Positions 20,967-30,942 of a DNA stretch of 64,000 nt are shown here, in pieces. The DNA comes from Marsupella aquatica (lineage: Eukaryota > Marchantiophyta), in the NCBI GenBank assembly GCA_973895155.1, contig OZ316893.1:20460001-20524000 (forward strand), written 5' to 3'. The stretch's first letter is position 1, and each line of letters opens with the position of its first letter. A program made the translations under genes and the position numbers. The notes below the pieces were generated by a model that searched no databases, had not been told where the DNA came from, and saw nothing but the letters and a program-made list of their open reading frames with translations.

Positions 20967-21086
20967 GGTCGACCGTTACTAGGTTGTAACGGGCCAACCA
21001 GGTTCCAACACAGTCGCAACCGGCGGTAGCCGGGAGCGATTGTGGAGGAACCAGGGAGAGCTGGTACAACCTAGTAACAGACGACC
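20967..21086. repeat. Long imperfect hairpin left of the recombinase gene
   Basis: The left arm GGTCGACCGTTACTAGGTTG pairs with CAACCTAGTAACAGACGACC at the right end. Inner blocks CCAGGTTCC / GGAACCAGG and CACAGTCGC / GCGATTGTG also pair, leaving a short central loop. The stem is about 50 bp with scattered mismatches. It lies between the left repeat array and the left inverted repeat at 21105. Confidence 0.75.
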
Positions 21087-21104
21087 AAGATCGTCCTTAA
21101 CGTA

Positions 21105-21133
21105 TGTAATCTTGATCTCAGTCTCGGTTACCG
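21105..21133 (+). repeat. Left copy of the ~30-bp inverted repeat flanking the recombinase
   Basis: Begins TGTAATCTTG and ends CGGTTACCG. Its reverse complement is found at 24985-25014 with two mismatches and one single-base gap. The pair brackets the tyrosine recombinase gene over 3.9 kb. Confidence 0.8.
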
Positions 21134-21343
21134 GTCAACAATACAGCGACAAACTTCGAGCAGCAGGAGGGGTAAAGAACGACTGGGGGCATGGGATTGG
21201 GTCATTCAATGTTTTTTGATTTGAGTGAGCAGACAAGTCGCGACGAGCGGTAGCGCCAATTAGGGAAAGCTTGTGTTCGATGCACTCAATTTCAGTAGAG
21301 GTTCATGTTATTGATTGGAGACGGAGCAATGTTTGAGCAGGAA

Positions 21344-21570
21344 ATGGCGAGTTGCTTGGAGCAGGGAGTGGCTGCAGTCAATTCAATGTGAGTTTTGAAT
21401 GTTTTGAAATTGTGCAGGTATGGCGAGTTTCTTGGAGCGGGCTAGACGGACAACACTATCCTGTTTCAAATTTGTTTCCTAATTTTCTTGAGCTAGTTGC
21501 TTGGAGCGGGAGGTATTTCAATGCAAGTTGTGTGCAGGGCCAGGATGGCGAGTTTCTTGGAGCGGGAGAG
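21344..21570 (+). repeat. Four dispersed copies of GGCGAGTTTCTTGGAGCGGG upstream of the recombinase
   Basis: Near-identical 20-mers occur at about 21346 (GTTGCTTGGAGCAGGG variant), 21422, 21494 (GCTAGTTGC variant) and 21546, spaced 50-76 bp. The sequence between them also shows weak similarity, such as GTGAGTTTTG and GCAAGTTGTG. They lie just before the likely first coding exon and could be promoter or leader repeats. Confidence 0.65.
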
Positions 21571-21753
21571 AATACTCTTTGTGAGTTGTTTGTTTCCTTG
21601 CAAGTCGCGAACATTTTCTATTTCTTGAATATAATTATTGAGTTGAGAGTTAGTAGATGACTCTCGTTTGAGTTGTTGATAGTGCATTTTATTATGATCA
21701 CCCCGGTGGGGAACTTGGTCTCATTTTCGGAAATTCTGCTGTCTGTTCAGTCT

Positions 21754-24145
21754 ATGCTGCCTGGATGCGAAGACGTGCAACACAGCATGGCGGAGGTGAG
21801 TGGAGGAATCCAGGTGAGTGACATTGTGGGGATAACTGAAGGAGCAATTACATAGGTGCCAGAGGAGTGGAGCTCCGAAGAGTCCGATTTCCTTTACGTA
21901 GATGACCTGAACGGTCTGAATCGCCTGAATGATGATGAGGAGATTGATGTTGATAGTCTTGATATGTCGAACATTATTTATGAGGTCTCAAGAGAGAGAG
22001 TAGCAGTTAATGTCGTGACCACTCTTGCTGAGCATTCTGAAGTCATTTCTCCTGGTGAGACATCAAACGGAAGGGTGATTACTAAGGTAAGTATGCCAGG
22101 ACTGCGGGCGCTTCCCGACCCTGGTTTAGTAAACGCAGGCAAGGGGCAAGAAAGACTTCCCTCAGAAAACAACGATAGGTGGGCCATGAAACAAGCTAAC
22201 GATCTGAGGAGAGGGCTAGGTTGGGATATGTCGGTAGCATTAGGAGACTTATCGTTGAGGCAGCTTGATGAGCTACTGAGCAATCTGTTTTCAAGAGTTG
22301 TAAAGGTGGATGGGACACCTTATCCCTCATCTACACTCATGAATATGTGTAATGGATTCAATCGGATCATTAGAAGAGCCAGTGACATCAGGTCTTTGAA
22401 ACAAGAGACGAATCTAGTTGACCGAGAGTTCAACATAAACTCTCATCCAGCATTTGCAAAAATGCGCATAGTTGTTACAGCTGCAATCAAGAAAAGTGCA
22501 AAGGAAGGGGTGAATAAGAAGAAAGTGAAAGTAAAGTGTCACTCACTCGGTCCGATCCGTGAGTCTTTCTTGAGATTGCTTTGATACTTTATACTCAAGT
22601 GAGAATCTGTCAGTCTGTAACCGTGACTGTCTGCTTGGTTTCCTCCATATTACTGTGCGGTGTAATCTCTAATGCTCTTGCTTTCATGCTGCAGTCAGAA
22701 ATACAGAGTGACTGAAGAACATGAGAAAGCAATTTTGGCTGATATCGATCATCAGGTCACGTCAAGCCATGGCTGCCAAAAACGTTTGGCATTTTTTTTC
22801 CTTGTGAGGCTAGGTATCCGTGGAGGAATGGAACTCTGGAATTTGCACAGGGACGATATCACTGTAAGCATGGACAAGGCTGGGAGAGAGTATATTAAGT
22901 GAGTACTTGATCCATCTATTCAAATTTATTTGATGATGTTTATAAGTTCAGTTTCTTGAATGCTTGAACTGACATTTTCTTGTTGGCATTTGTGTGGCAG
23001 ATTTGAGGAGCGAATGAGTAAAAACAACAATTACAGTATGGATCGCTACAGTGAGGAGCAGTTCAGGAATGTTTACCATAGTTAAGAAGAAGATTTTGTG
23101 ATGACTGTGAAACAGTATAAACATCACTTGCCAGCTATTGAGGAGGCTAAAAAGCCAGATTTGTTTATGCAAGCTATAACTAACCGTGCTGGCAATGCGT
23201 GGTACAACAAGGCTCATAAAGTTGGTAAGGGTGCTGCAAGAGGTTGGTTGAAGAATATGGCCTTACTAGTTGGATTACCTCCAAAAATCTTCACAAATCG
23301 GAGTGGAAGAGCAACGTTGGTGACTCGCATGGCTGCGAAGGGTGTACCTGACGAGGTAGGCATGGCTATTACTGGCCATCAAAGTACTGAAGGTTACAAG
23401 AGGTATGACCAAACTCAGAGACTGAAAATGGAGGCTACAGCATTAGTATCTGCAAATTCAAAGTTGGATTATGATCAAGCACTGGCTTATGTGTCGAGAG
23501 AACATTTGTGGAGGAGGAACTAGTCGGGTCGTCTTCAGCATTGAAACCCCTGATTGACAGGGTGAGCAACACATGCAACCTGCAGATAGCGCTGGCAAAG
23601 GGATTAGAGGTACGTGAGTTATTGATTGTTTTGGTACTCAAATAGTTGCCTAGCTTCGACACTTAGCTATTTGCTGATCTGCATTTATTCTGTGATTCTT
23701 CGCAGGGATCTGAGAAATCACAGGAGAATGAGAATTCTGATACACAGTTGGCACTCACAAAGCAAAATCAGGTAAACACATTTGGAAATTGCTTCAATTG
23801 TCTATGTTTCCCTTTAAGAATGGTTTCAGTTATCTGACTGCACATTTAATTTGTGTTTTCTCTCAGGAGCCAAATGCTTTGAAGTTGTCGAAGGCAAAGA
23901 GCAATGAACTAAAGAGCAATGAAGTTTTTGCGTTCCCTTACTACAATGATGGGGTTGACTACAGGGCTGAATTTGCAAAAGATCCAATACTCTATGGAAG
24001 AATGTGTGGGTTGTTTAAAAGACCCAATGTTTCCGTAAAAAATAGCCTGACTGGGAATCAGTTTCACAATTGTTCAATGACCATCAAGATTGTGCAGCCA
24101 ACTAAGGAGGAGGAGAATAAGGAGAACGTGGCTTCATCAAGTTAG
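21754..24145 (+). pseudogene. Crypton-like tyrosine recombinase gene, damaged
   Basis: Likely exons: start near 21754 or 21787 to 21795 or 21813, then 21856-22530, 22699-22898, 23002-about 23515, to 23609, 23706-23771, 23867-24145; phases agree at the junctions. The N-terminus is acidic (SSEESDFLYVDDLNG). A core-binding domain follows (RWAMKQANDLRRGLGWD, TPYPSSTLMNMCNGFNR, FNINSHPAFAKMR). The catalytic domain has LGIRGGMELWNLHRDDI with the first Arg (22819), TNRSGRATLVTRMA where this family has N-H-S-x-R, ITGHQSTEGYKRYDQ with His (23377) and the candidate nucleophile Tyr (23404). The C-terminus has NQFHNCSMTIKIVQ, like the end of Crypton and related domesticated proteins. Defects: in-frame TAA at 23083-23085 (CAA to TAA would explain it), a frame change near 23510, and Arg in place of catalytic His. 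It is either a decaying transposase or a non-catalytic descendant. Confidence 0.75.
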
Positions 24146-24155
24146 ATTCTATAGA

Positions 24156-24452
24156 TTAGCAGTAGCACCCTGATAGTCTAGCAATAGAGCATATAGATCA
24201 GACAGATTGAGTCTGCCAACATTTTGATTACGATAGATCAAGTCTGAAATACCACAACATTATGCATTCAGTTTCGACCATTGTGAGTTAGCAGTAGCTC
24301 AGCACCCTGACAGTCTAGCAATAGAGCATACAGATCAGACAGATTGAATCTGCCAACAGTTTCTTTACGACTATGAGCAACATTAATTTTGAATACGATA
24401 GATGAAGTGCGAAATACCACAACATTATGCATTCAGTTTCGACCATTGTGAG
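24156..24452. repeat. Tandem duplication after the recombinase stop
   Basis: Unit 1 (24156-24287) and unit 2 (24288-24452) share TTAGCAGTAGC, AGTCTAGCAATAGAGCATA, GATCAGACAGATTGA and CAGTTTCGACCATTGTGAG. Unit 2 carries extra bases around 24365-24395. The first unit starts about 10 bp past the stop codon, so it is probably 3' UTR or element tail. Confidence 0.85.
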
Positions 24453-24670
24453 TCTTTCAGACTCTTGGGTGACTCGACACCTTGGTCCCCTTTGAGTAAA
24501 GTGGAATCCTTTTCTCAAAAAAAGAGTGTCCGTTTTGTAGTGTCACGATGCTATGCGGTGTGATTGGATGTTCACTAATAGGAAAGGGAATTAATGAGAC
24601 ATGAATTAATGAGAATTGAGGATCTAAAACCGCTAAGCGTGGCTGGCTGGATAATTGAATACTGAACAAA

Positions 24671-24820
24671 TTGATGCGCTGGTTGATGTGCTAACCGGAG
24701 ATATTAAAATTGCATGGACGGAATATTGAAGATACTATTTCCAACTCCGAATTGATGTGTTGGCTGATGTGCTAACCGGATTGCATGGACGGAATATCGA
24801 AGATACTATTTCTCAACTCT
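24671..24820. repeat. Tandem duplication, ~80-bp unit
   Basis: Two units share TTGATGTGCTAACCGGA, TTGCATGGACGGAATAT and GAAGATACTATTTC; the second lacks about 12 bases after the CCGGA. Confidence 0.8.
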
Positions 24821-24872
24821 GTAAAGCGATTACGTAGCTCTCTAGGGCCATTACGGGATTTCCGTCCATACA

Positions 24873-24956
24873 TTACAGGTAGCCGTTGTGTCAGGAGGGA
24901 TCGTTACGTAAATGTTACAGGTAGCCATTGTGTCAGGAGGGATTCTTATGCAAATG
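24873..24956. repeat. Two 42-bp tandem units next to the right inverted repeat
   Basis: TTACAGGTAGCCGTTGTGTC at 24873 and TTACAGGTAGCCATTGTGTC at 24915, each followed by AGGAGGGAT and an AAATG end. They lie about 30 bp inside the right inverted repeat. Confidence 0.85.
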
Positions 24957-24984
24957 GGGACCTCCTATAGAAACGTTCACCATA

Positions 24985-25014
24985 CGGTAACCGGGACTAG
25001 AGACCAAGATTACA
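24985..25014 (-). repeat. Right copy of the ~30-bp inverted repeat flanking the recombinase
   Basis: Starts CGGTAACCGG and ends AAGATTACA; reverse complement of 21105-21133 with 27 of 30 positions agreeing. Five bases further right the direct-repeat array resumes. Confidence 0.8.
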
Positions 25015-25020
25015 GTCACA

Positions 25021-25735
25021 TAGCCCCCAGGATAGTAGTGTTTGGATAGTAAAGGTTTCCATAAACTAGCCCAAATATCCCCTTGTTTTTGTCATCAGAG
25101 CCTTTTTTGGGGAGCAGGTGTCTGTGGCTCTTCAGTGGGCCAAGGCTTTCATCCTCCTTCGTAGGGCTGAGACAGGTGGTTTTAGGGCTTCTAGATAGGT
25201 TCTGTTTTGGGACCCTCCTTTGCAGTTACTCCAAAGCTCTACCAGGTTTTTCAGTTCTCTCCGCTCAGTAGGGTGTTAGCCTTCACGGCTCCTTTGGAAG
25301 TTACTTTTTTGTCTTTGTTCCTTCATCGGCTTTTGGTTGGGGACCCCTTGGCTTGTTTTTCTTGGGGCCCTTTCCCCTCTTTTCCTCCCCTTCATTGGGT
25401 TGCTTTGCCTTTGGGATCATGTCTCCCAGTTCGGCATTTTTTGCCCTTGGGCACTGTAGTAAAGTTTACAATGGAGTAGCCTCCGAGGATAGTAGAGTTT
25501 GGATAGTAAAGGTTTCCATAAACTAGCCCAAATACACTGCACAGGATAGTAGAGGTTTACAATAAAGTAACCCCTAAGGATAGTAGAGTTTGGATAGTAA
25601 AGGTTTCCATAAACCAGCTCAAATACCAGTGCACAGGATAGTGCAGTTAGTAACATACTAGCCCCTGAGGATAGTAGAGTTTGGATCCCGGTTTGGATAG
25701 CAAATATTTCCATAAACTAGCCTGAGTATGGCTGA
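25021..25735. repeat. Right part of the direct-repeat array, interrupted by a retrotransposon
   Basis: Units with TAGCCCCCAGGATAGTAG, TTTGGATAGTAAAGGTTTCC and ATAAACTAGCCCAAATA occur at 25021-25077 and 25452-25735 (about four units). They are in the same orientation as 20813-20946. Intact units read CCCAAATA then CACTGCAC; here those two words are separated by 25078-25451. Confidence 0.8.
25078..25451 (+). mobile_element. 5'-truncated copy of the non-LTR element of 8.5-12.4 kb
   Basis: A broken frame reads FFGEQVSVALQWAKAF and LRRAETGGFRAS, matching FFRQRVSIALQRAQAF and LRRGEAVGVRAS of the longer copy near 12060-12150. The following 3' UTR also matches (GGGATCATGTCTCCCAGTTC). 5' truncation is typical of target-primed reverse transcription. 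The insertion point is inside a repeat-array unit, so the array is older than this copy. Confidence 0.8.
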
Positions 25736-28682
25736 TTCACTGTAATGGTTCCCCATACCCAGACTCCACATGATGCCCGTCCCTCTTCACAAGCATATCC
25801 AAAGATCAAAATTTTAATTAACAGACATCAGAGCCTCTGGTTTCACTCATGAAGAATGGACTTTGATCACAAATTAGAGTATAGATAAAACAGTTGAGAT
25901 GTAAGGTGGGTCATCAGGTGAAGGCTGAAGACTGAGCTACCTTTTTTTAAATTTATTGGAAGAAAAAGGAGCCACACGGGCCGTCAATGACACGCAAGGG
26001 GACGAAGGCCACCCAAGAAGGAAACAATGGGCCCAACCCCAGGCAAGCCAAAGCCAAACACACTAATCAGGCCAATGGGTACGAACGATCCACCCCATCA
26101 GAAGACTAGCATGAACCTTATTTCTCTTAGCACTACCTTGTCTCTTTTTCTCACAATTCCAGTACTTTCTATTATCCTCAACAGGATTCTTACTGTGCCA
26201 CATGTTATGGGGGGGGGGGGGGGTGCTCCATATATTGAGACCCCCAAGAACCAGCATTGGTGATGACATATGCAACAATGTCTGTGTCAATTGTTGTTGT
26301 CATCTTCTTTAGCTCCATATAGCTCAGAAATCCATCTCAGCTATATGGAGTGTTCAATTGTGAGTCAAGAGGCAGATATGTGATCTGGAGGCATGATTAA
26401 CCAGCTATTGCAAGGAATCCTTCATTTGCTTTAGCTACTTCACTTTGATGTCAAGTCAATAATTGACTGCCTCAAATTCAGAATTGATGCAGTTAGTGAA
26501 ACTCCAAGGCACTCAAGCTACAAACAGAAGCCTTGTTCGTTTTATTTACCAACTTTCTCTCAATTATAGACAGAAATTCAAAGCAATGATACTTAAATGT
26601 GCAATCCTGGTTGAGCTTAAAAGAGAGAGTTGAGCCCACAGATCAACAAAGACCACTCAACCAGTAAATGGAATTCCTGGACATAACTATTTAGAGTTCT
26701 GGCCCGATTCTTGCCTCAGAAATCTGACTATCCATTTTCAAATCAATTAATCCTTTAGCGGTTCAATGTCCTTGTCTATAATTTTCTGCATATGGACCCA
26801 GACACCATGAGGATCAGTAGATACCATACATGAATGGGTTTGTGAGTGCTTGTAAAGCCAACTACTGTTATTTCCACTCACTAACCCCAATTCATTGAAC
26901 ATGAGTAGTGAGCAAGACAATACAAATGTCACCAAAATATATTTTTTATTCATATTCTTTAAAGGTTCATAAATTGATAAAAAAATTATCATCTGTATAA
27001 TCATTTTAATAATTATATATACCATAGCATACTCTTATATATATATATATATGATATATATGATGACTATAAAGTCCATTTTTTAATGTAAACTATAAAT
27101 GACAAATGACATACGAGTTTTCACATTTAGATGATGAACCATGGAGTTGCGTTCGAGGCTTCACTCTAGGAGCCTAAGCCCCAAATCAAATCTAGCTTGT
27201 AGTTGACTTCTAGAGGCTTCACTTAGGAGCCTAAGCCCCAAATCTAACTTGTAGTTGACAGTTATAAGTATAAGTAAGATTGTAGGGTCCAAATTTAATC
27301 CAAGATGAATAGAAAGAAGAGCAATGGGCGCCCCCACATCTTGTAAAGCTTGCACAAACTATCAAGCTTCCTCTCTGAGTATCGCTGACAAGCACTTAAA
27401 GATGGTTCTTTCAGTCTTCCTGAAGAGCTTCTAAAAATCAGTTCTCTTGAGATTTGTGGAAGAGCTCTTAAATGTTAGTCAGACCCGTTTCGTGACAGTT
27501 TAATTTATTCTCGGAAAAATGCAATATAGACTCATTTGGTCCTTTTTAACCTGAGATAGTTCTCTTTTGGCGTGCGACTCTGATGCCTTTGGTACCAGTA
27601 AATGTCATGAGTCTCTGTTGCCAATCAATGCGATTTGGATACCAATGACAAGCTGGTGGACAGAGCTTTCTAATGAATATCGAAATTTCCCAGTGAAAGT
27701 TCTTGAAGGCCAAGATATGTCTGGTCAAAGCTAAGGCCTCCATGATCCTAGAGAAACTAGTGGAGAGTTGAGGCAAGGGAGGGGAGTTATGGATCCAGGT
27801 GGGGTTTAAAGGTGGACAGATCAAACGCCTCCCATCACTCACTATCCACAATCCAATACCCATACACCTGATTCAAGAGTAAGGCATGATTCCAAATCAA
27901 ACAGCCGGGCCATGACGCCACTTGACACACTGGAAGACAGGGATCACAAACAGATCATGTCATGAAATCACAAACTAATTTAAAATACAAACACATGTAT
28001 TCAGCTATGTGATTCTGTTCAGTTCCCTCATGCTCTTGTTGCGCCCTTCCCACAATCCCATTCCTCCAACACATCTATGCTGAGACATGACAAAATGGAA
28101 GACGTGAAAGCTTGATTAGGCAGGTGAACAGGCTCTAACAATAACAGATACACGTCTATCCTCCACCCTGGGCTGATGGCATCTACGGAGATCTCGCGAA
28201 GAATCCCCAGCCTTTCCGGTTCAAGGATCCACAAAAGCTGGTGCCCGAGAACTCTCAACCCTCATGTACGTAAAACGGTCATGACAATTCCCAGACCAGG
28301 GCCGATTTTCTGAGCCATAAAGAAGTCGTCAGTACACGGACGTTTCTTCAAGTGCGTATCCAGGATCGACCTTTCAATACATACCATTTATGATCTAGGT
28401 TGGAACAGATTGACGAACATCGCTCAGAGATCATTCTCGTCTCTTCTAACCTAGCATGGCGTCTGATCACCTGCACATGCAAAGTGTGGGGAGAGTATCA
28501 GGTCAGTGGACATTACATGAAACTTTGAAACAAACAAATCAAATTCATTCATAATAAGGGTCCATGCTAGCTGAAATTGCAAGAGGAACGAACATAGATT
28601 TCATACCAGACTTTCCTACTAACGCATCACCTTTGAGCTCAGAGTATTCCCACTGCTTCCTTCAGTTCCGAGTTCGGCTGGG
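25736..28682. other. Intergenic, no gene recognised
   Basis: About 2.9 kb with only short open frames lacking recognisable motifs. It includes a 15-G run at 26209-26223, an AT dinucleotide tract at 27030-27060 and one tandem duplication listed separately. The minus-strand 105-codon frame at 27546-27863 shows no family pattern I can name. Confidence 0.55.
27155..27259. repeat. Two ~58-bp tandem units
   Basis: GAGGCTTCACT, AGGAGCCTAAGCCCCAAATC and CTTGTAGTTGAC occur twice in order, starting at 27155 and 27213. Confidence 0.8.
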
Positions 28683-30942
28683 CTAGCAAGTATCCATCAG
28701 ATTACTGCGCTTAGCCATGCTTCTAAACTCTGCAATATTAAGCTGCTTCCAGATTTTACGTTAGTTACGCCATAACTAGTGTGAGAAAGAAGTTGAAATA
28801 ATTCTGAGGAATCTGCTTTCTGACATCTGAAGAGTCTTCACCAAAGAAACTGCTCACCTGGCCATCACCATCTGCATCGAACATACCAATCATGTCATTT
28901 ATTTCTTCTTCTTTCCAGATGAAGTCATGTGCAGATGCAGCTTTCTCCAAGTGTCTTTTAGAGAGGCGTCCTTCCTTATTTCCTGACAAAAGTCAAATTC
29001 GGTTGCTAAGGCGTCAGAAAACTAAAGGCCTAATGTCTCCCTCACACTCGTCAAGTAGATATAAGAGGTGGGAAATTATTATCCATCTCATGCTTAGTCA
29101 CAATAAGAGCGTTTTGCTTATGGGCCTTCCACGACATTGAGCCATGACCAGCATTCCCTAAACACCTAGGATTCAGACAGTTATTCCATTGATTACAGAA
29201 GAGCGAATCCAGACTACCTAAAGTCTTCACTGAACGAGAGTTGCATAGTATCTGTTCACCTTTCAACGAATAATACTGACCCATTACAACTGACTACCGG
29301 GTTTTAAATCAAGCTCAAGTTATCAAGCTATGGATCTCTTTAATCCATGTTGCCTTCTGCAACCACACATTAAAATCTTAAAACTGTAGATTAAAATCAC
29401 GAGAGCCTCATTAAAGGACGCAGGCACGTTTGCTGATTGAGCAAAAGGGTTTAGGACTCACCGACTATCGACACGAAAAAAGCATCAATTTCGTTTTCCT
29501 CGTACATCAGGCTCTTGCCCCTCTGTGAAAAACAACGAAGTCAGAGATGCTCGTTGCACAACGCATAGCAGTAAAGTTGTAGATAAGATGCCAGGCTTTC
29601 GTCAAGGTTGATCCAAGTCCATTCAGCAGCTTGACAAGATCGTAAAAAATAGTTCATACTTTATTCCGCCTCGTTGATGCGGAGTTAGATCCAATCTGGC
29701 CTTGAGGGCTTTGAGGGGATGGTTTCGTCCTGGTCCCTCCACTTGAACTGGGTGCCATCACATCCACTGTTGATGCGATGGAGAGCGCAAGCGCCTGGAT
29801 TCGAACACATGGCAAACTTAAATTCACAGGAAAATGTGTCACCGGCAAAACTGGAGGGTAACGAACAAATTTCAAGTCTTGGAAAGCACAACTGCAGTAT
29901 GAGGGCGGGGGAGGGGAGGAAGATATTCATTCCCAGGTGGACAAAGTATGGACACTCAAGCTCCTTCGACTCCAACGAGAAATCTCCGCAAACATATGAA
30001 GAACAATAATATCGTAATCAAATTGTAAATTTACCTGTTGAAGGGCCAGATCATCATCTCCATCCAGATCCAGATGAACTGGAAGAGGTAGTAGAGCTGG
30101 GCTCTTCTCGAACAATTCTGGTGAATTAAGAGAGATAGTCCGCTTCACAGGAGACTTCAGAGTTCGGCTCCGTGGCCTCTGCACACCGTTGAAAAGATAA
30201 TCATTGACAGACAAACTGTTGGTTTCTAATTATGCAGGACGTTCACAATGAATGGTCTGTTTTCCAAATGGCTACCCAAGCCGCATTATAGAGTTTCAAT
30301 GGGCACCTAAAACAACCGAAAGAGATGATGTAGGAGATTCCTTCATACCTTCACAGGTGTTGTTTGATTGCGAGAGGGGAGCCGTTTTCTAGAGACCTCT
30401 TTTTCTGGCTCGATCTCCGATCCATCCTCTTCCTCAGAGACGTCAGAATCGGAACTCCCACTGGGTTCGTACTCCACATCCTCCTTCCTTCTGTCCTCAA
30501 TCTCATCTAATTTGGCTAACGAGATGCTCTTCTTCTTCTTCTTGGCGCTTTGCTTCGCCTTCCCACCGGATTTAAGCCCATCAGACTTCGACGCTTCGGA
30601 GCTGTCACTGCTCCAATCTACAACCTTGGAAGTTTGCATGGAACTGAGGCGCTGTGACCTTCTTCTCGCGCCGCTTCTACTCTCCAGGACGGCCAAAGAG
30701 ATATTCCTCTTCTTCCTAACTGGCACAACCGAAGGCGTAGCAACAGAATTCTTCAGAGTTGTCGCCAGATCCTTCAGTTGCAGCTTGGCGAGCACTTCCT
30801 CGTTTTGTCTGATGGTCTCAAGCCTCTGCCTTTCGTACTCCGTTATTTCCTGGTCAACTTCCACTCCTTCTTCTTCTGCTTCTTCTCCTTCTTCTTGTTC
30901 TTCTTCTTCTTCTGTGCTGGTGGAGCTGCCTGCCCCTGTCAT
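28683..30942 (-). CDS. EF-hand protein with acidic/basic N-terminal region
   Basis: Five exons (30349-30942, 30035-30178, 29462-29522, 28858-28982, 28683-28742) give 984 nt and 327 residues with all phases consistent. Residues 1-30 are glutamate rich. Then ITEYERQRLETIRQNEEVLA, a helical motif like that found near the N-terminus of WDR76- and CDCA7-type chromatin proteins. Next come two short basic repeats (RKKRNISLAVLE and KKKSISLAKLDE), serine/acidic stretches and basic KRLPSR, KSPVKR runs that would serve as nuclear signals. The C-terminal ~85 residues form an EF-hand pair: a degenerate first loop (VGNKEGRLSKRHL) and a canonical second loop DADGDGQLNIAE with acidic residues at 1, 3, 5 and 12, split by the last intron. 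A calcium-sensing nuclear protein is the reasonable inference. I do not recognise a named gene. Confidence 0.82.

Noticed and set aside
26209-26223. 15-G run as a regulatory G-quadruplex
   Set aside because: It is a single homopolymer in intergenic sequence with no nearby gene start; treated as low complexity.
27546-27863. 105-codon minus-strand frame as a retroelement fragment
   Set aside because: A faint resemblance to element RNase H-like text could not be anchored to any catalytic motif.
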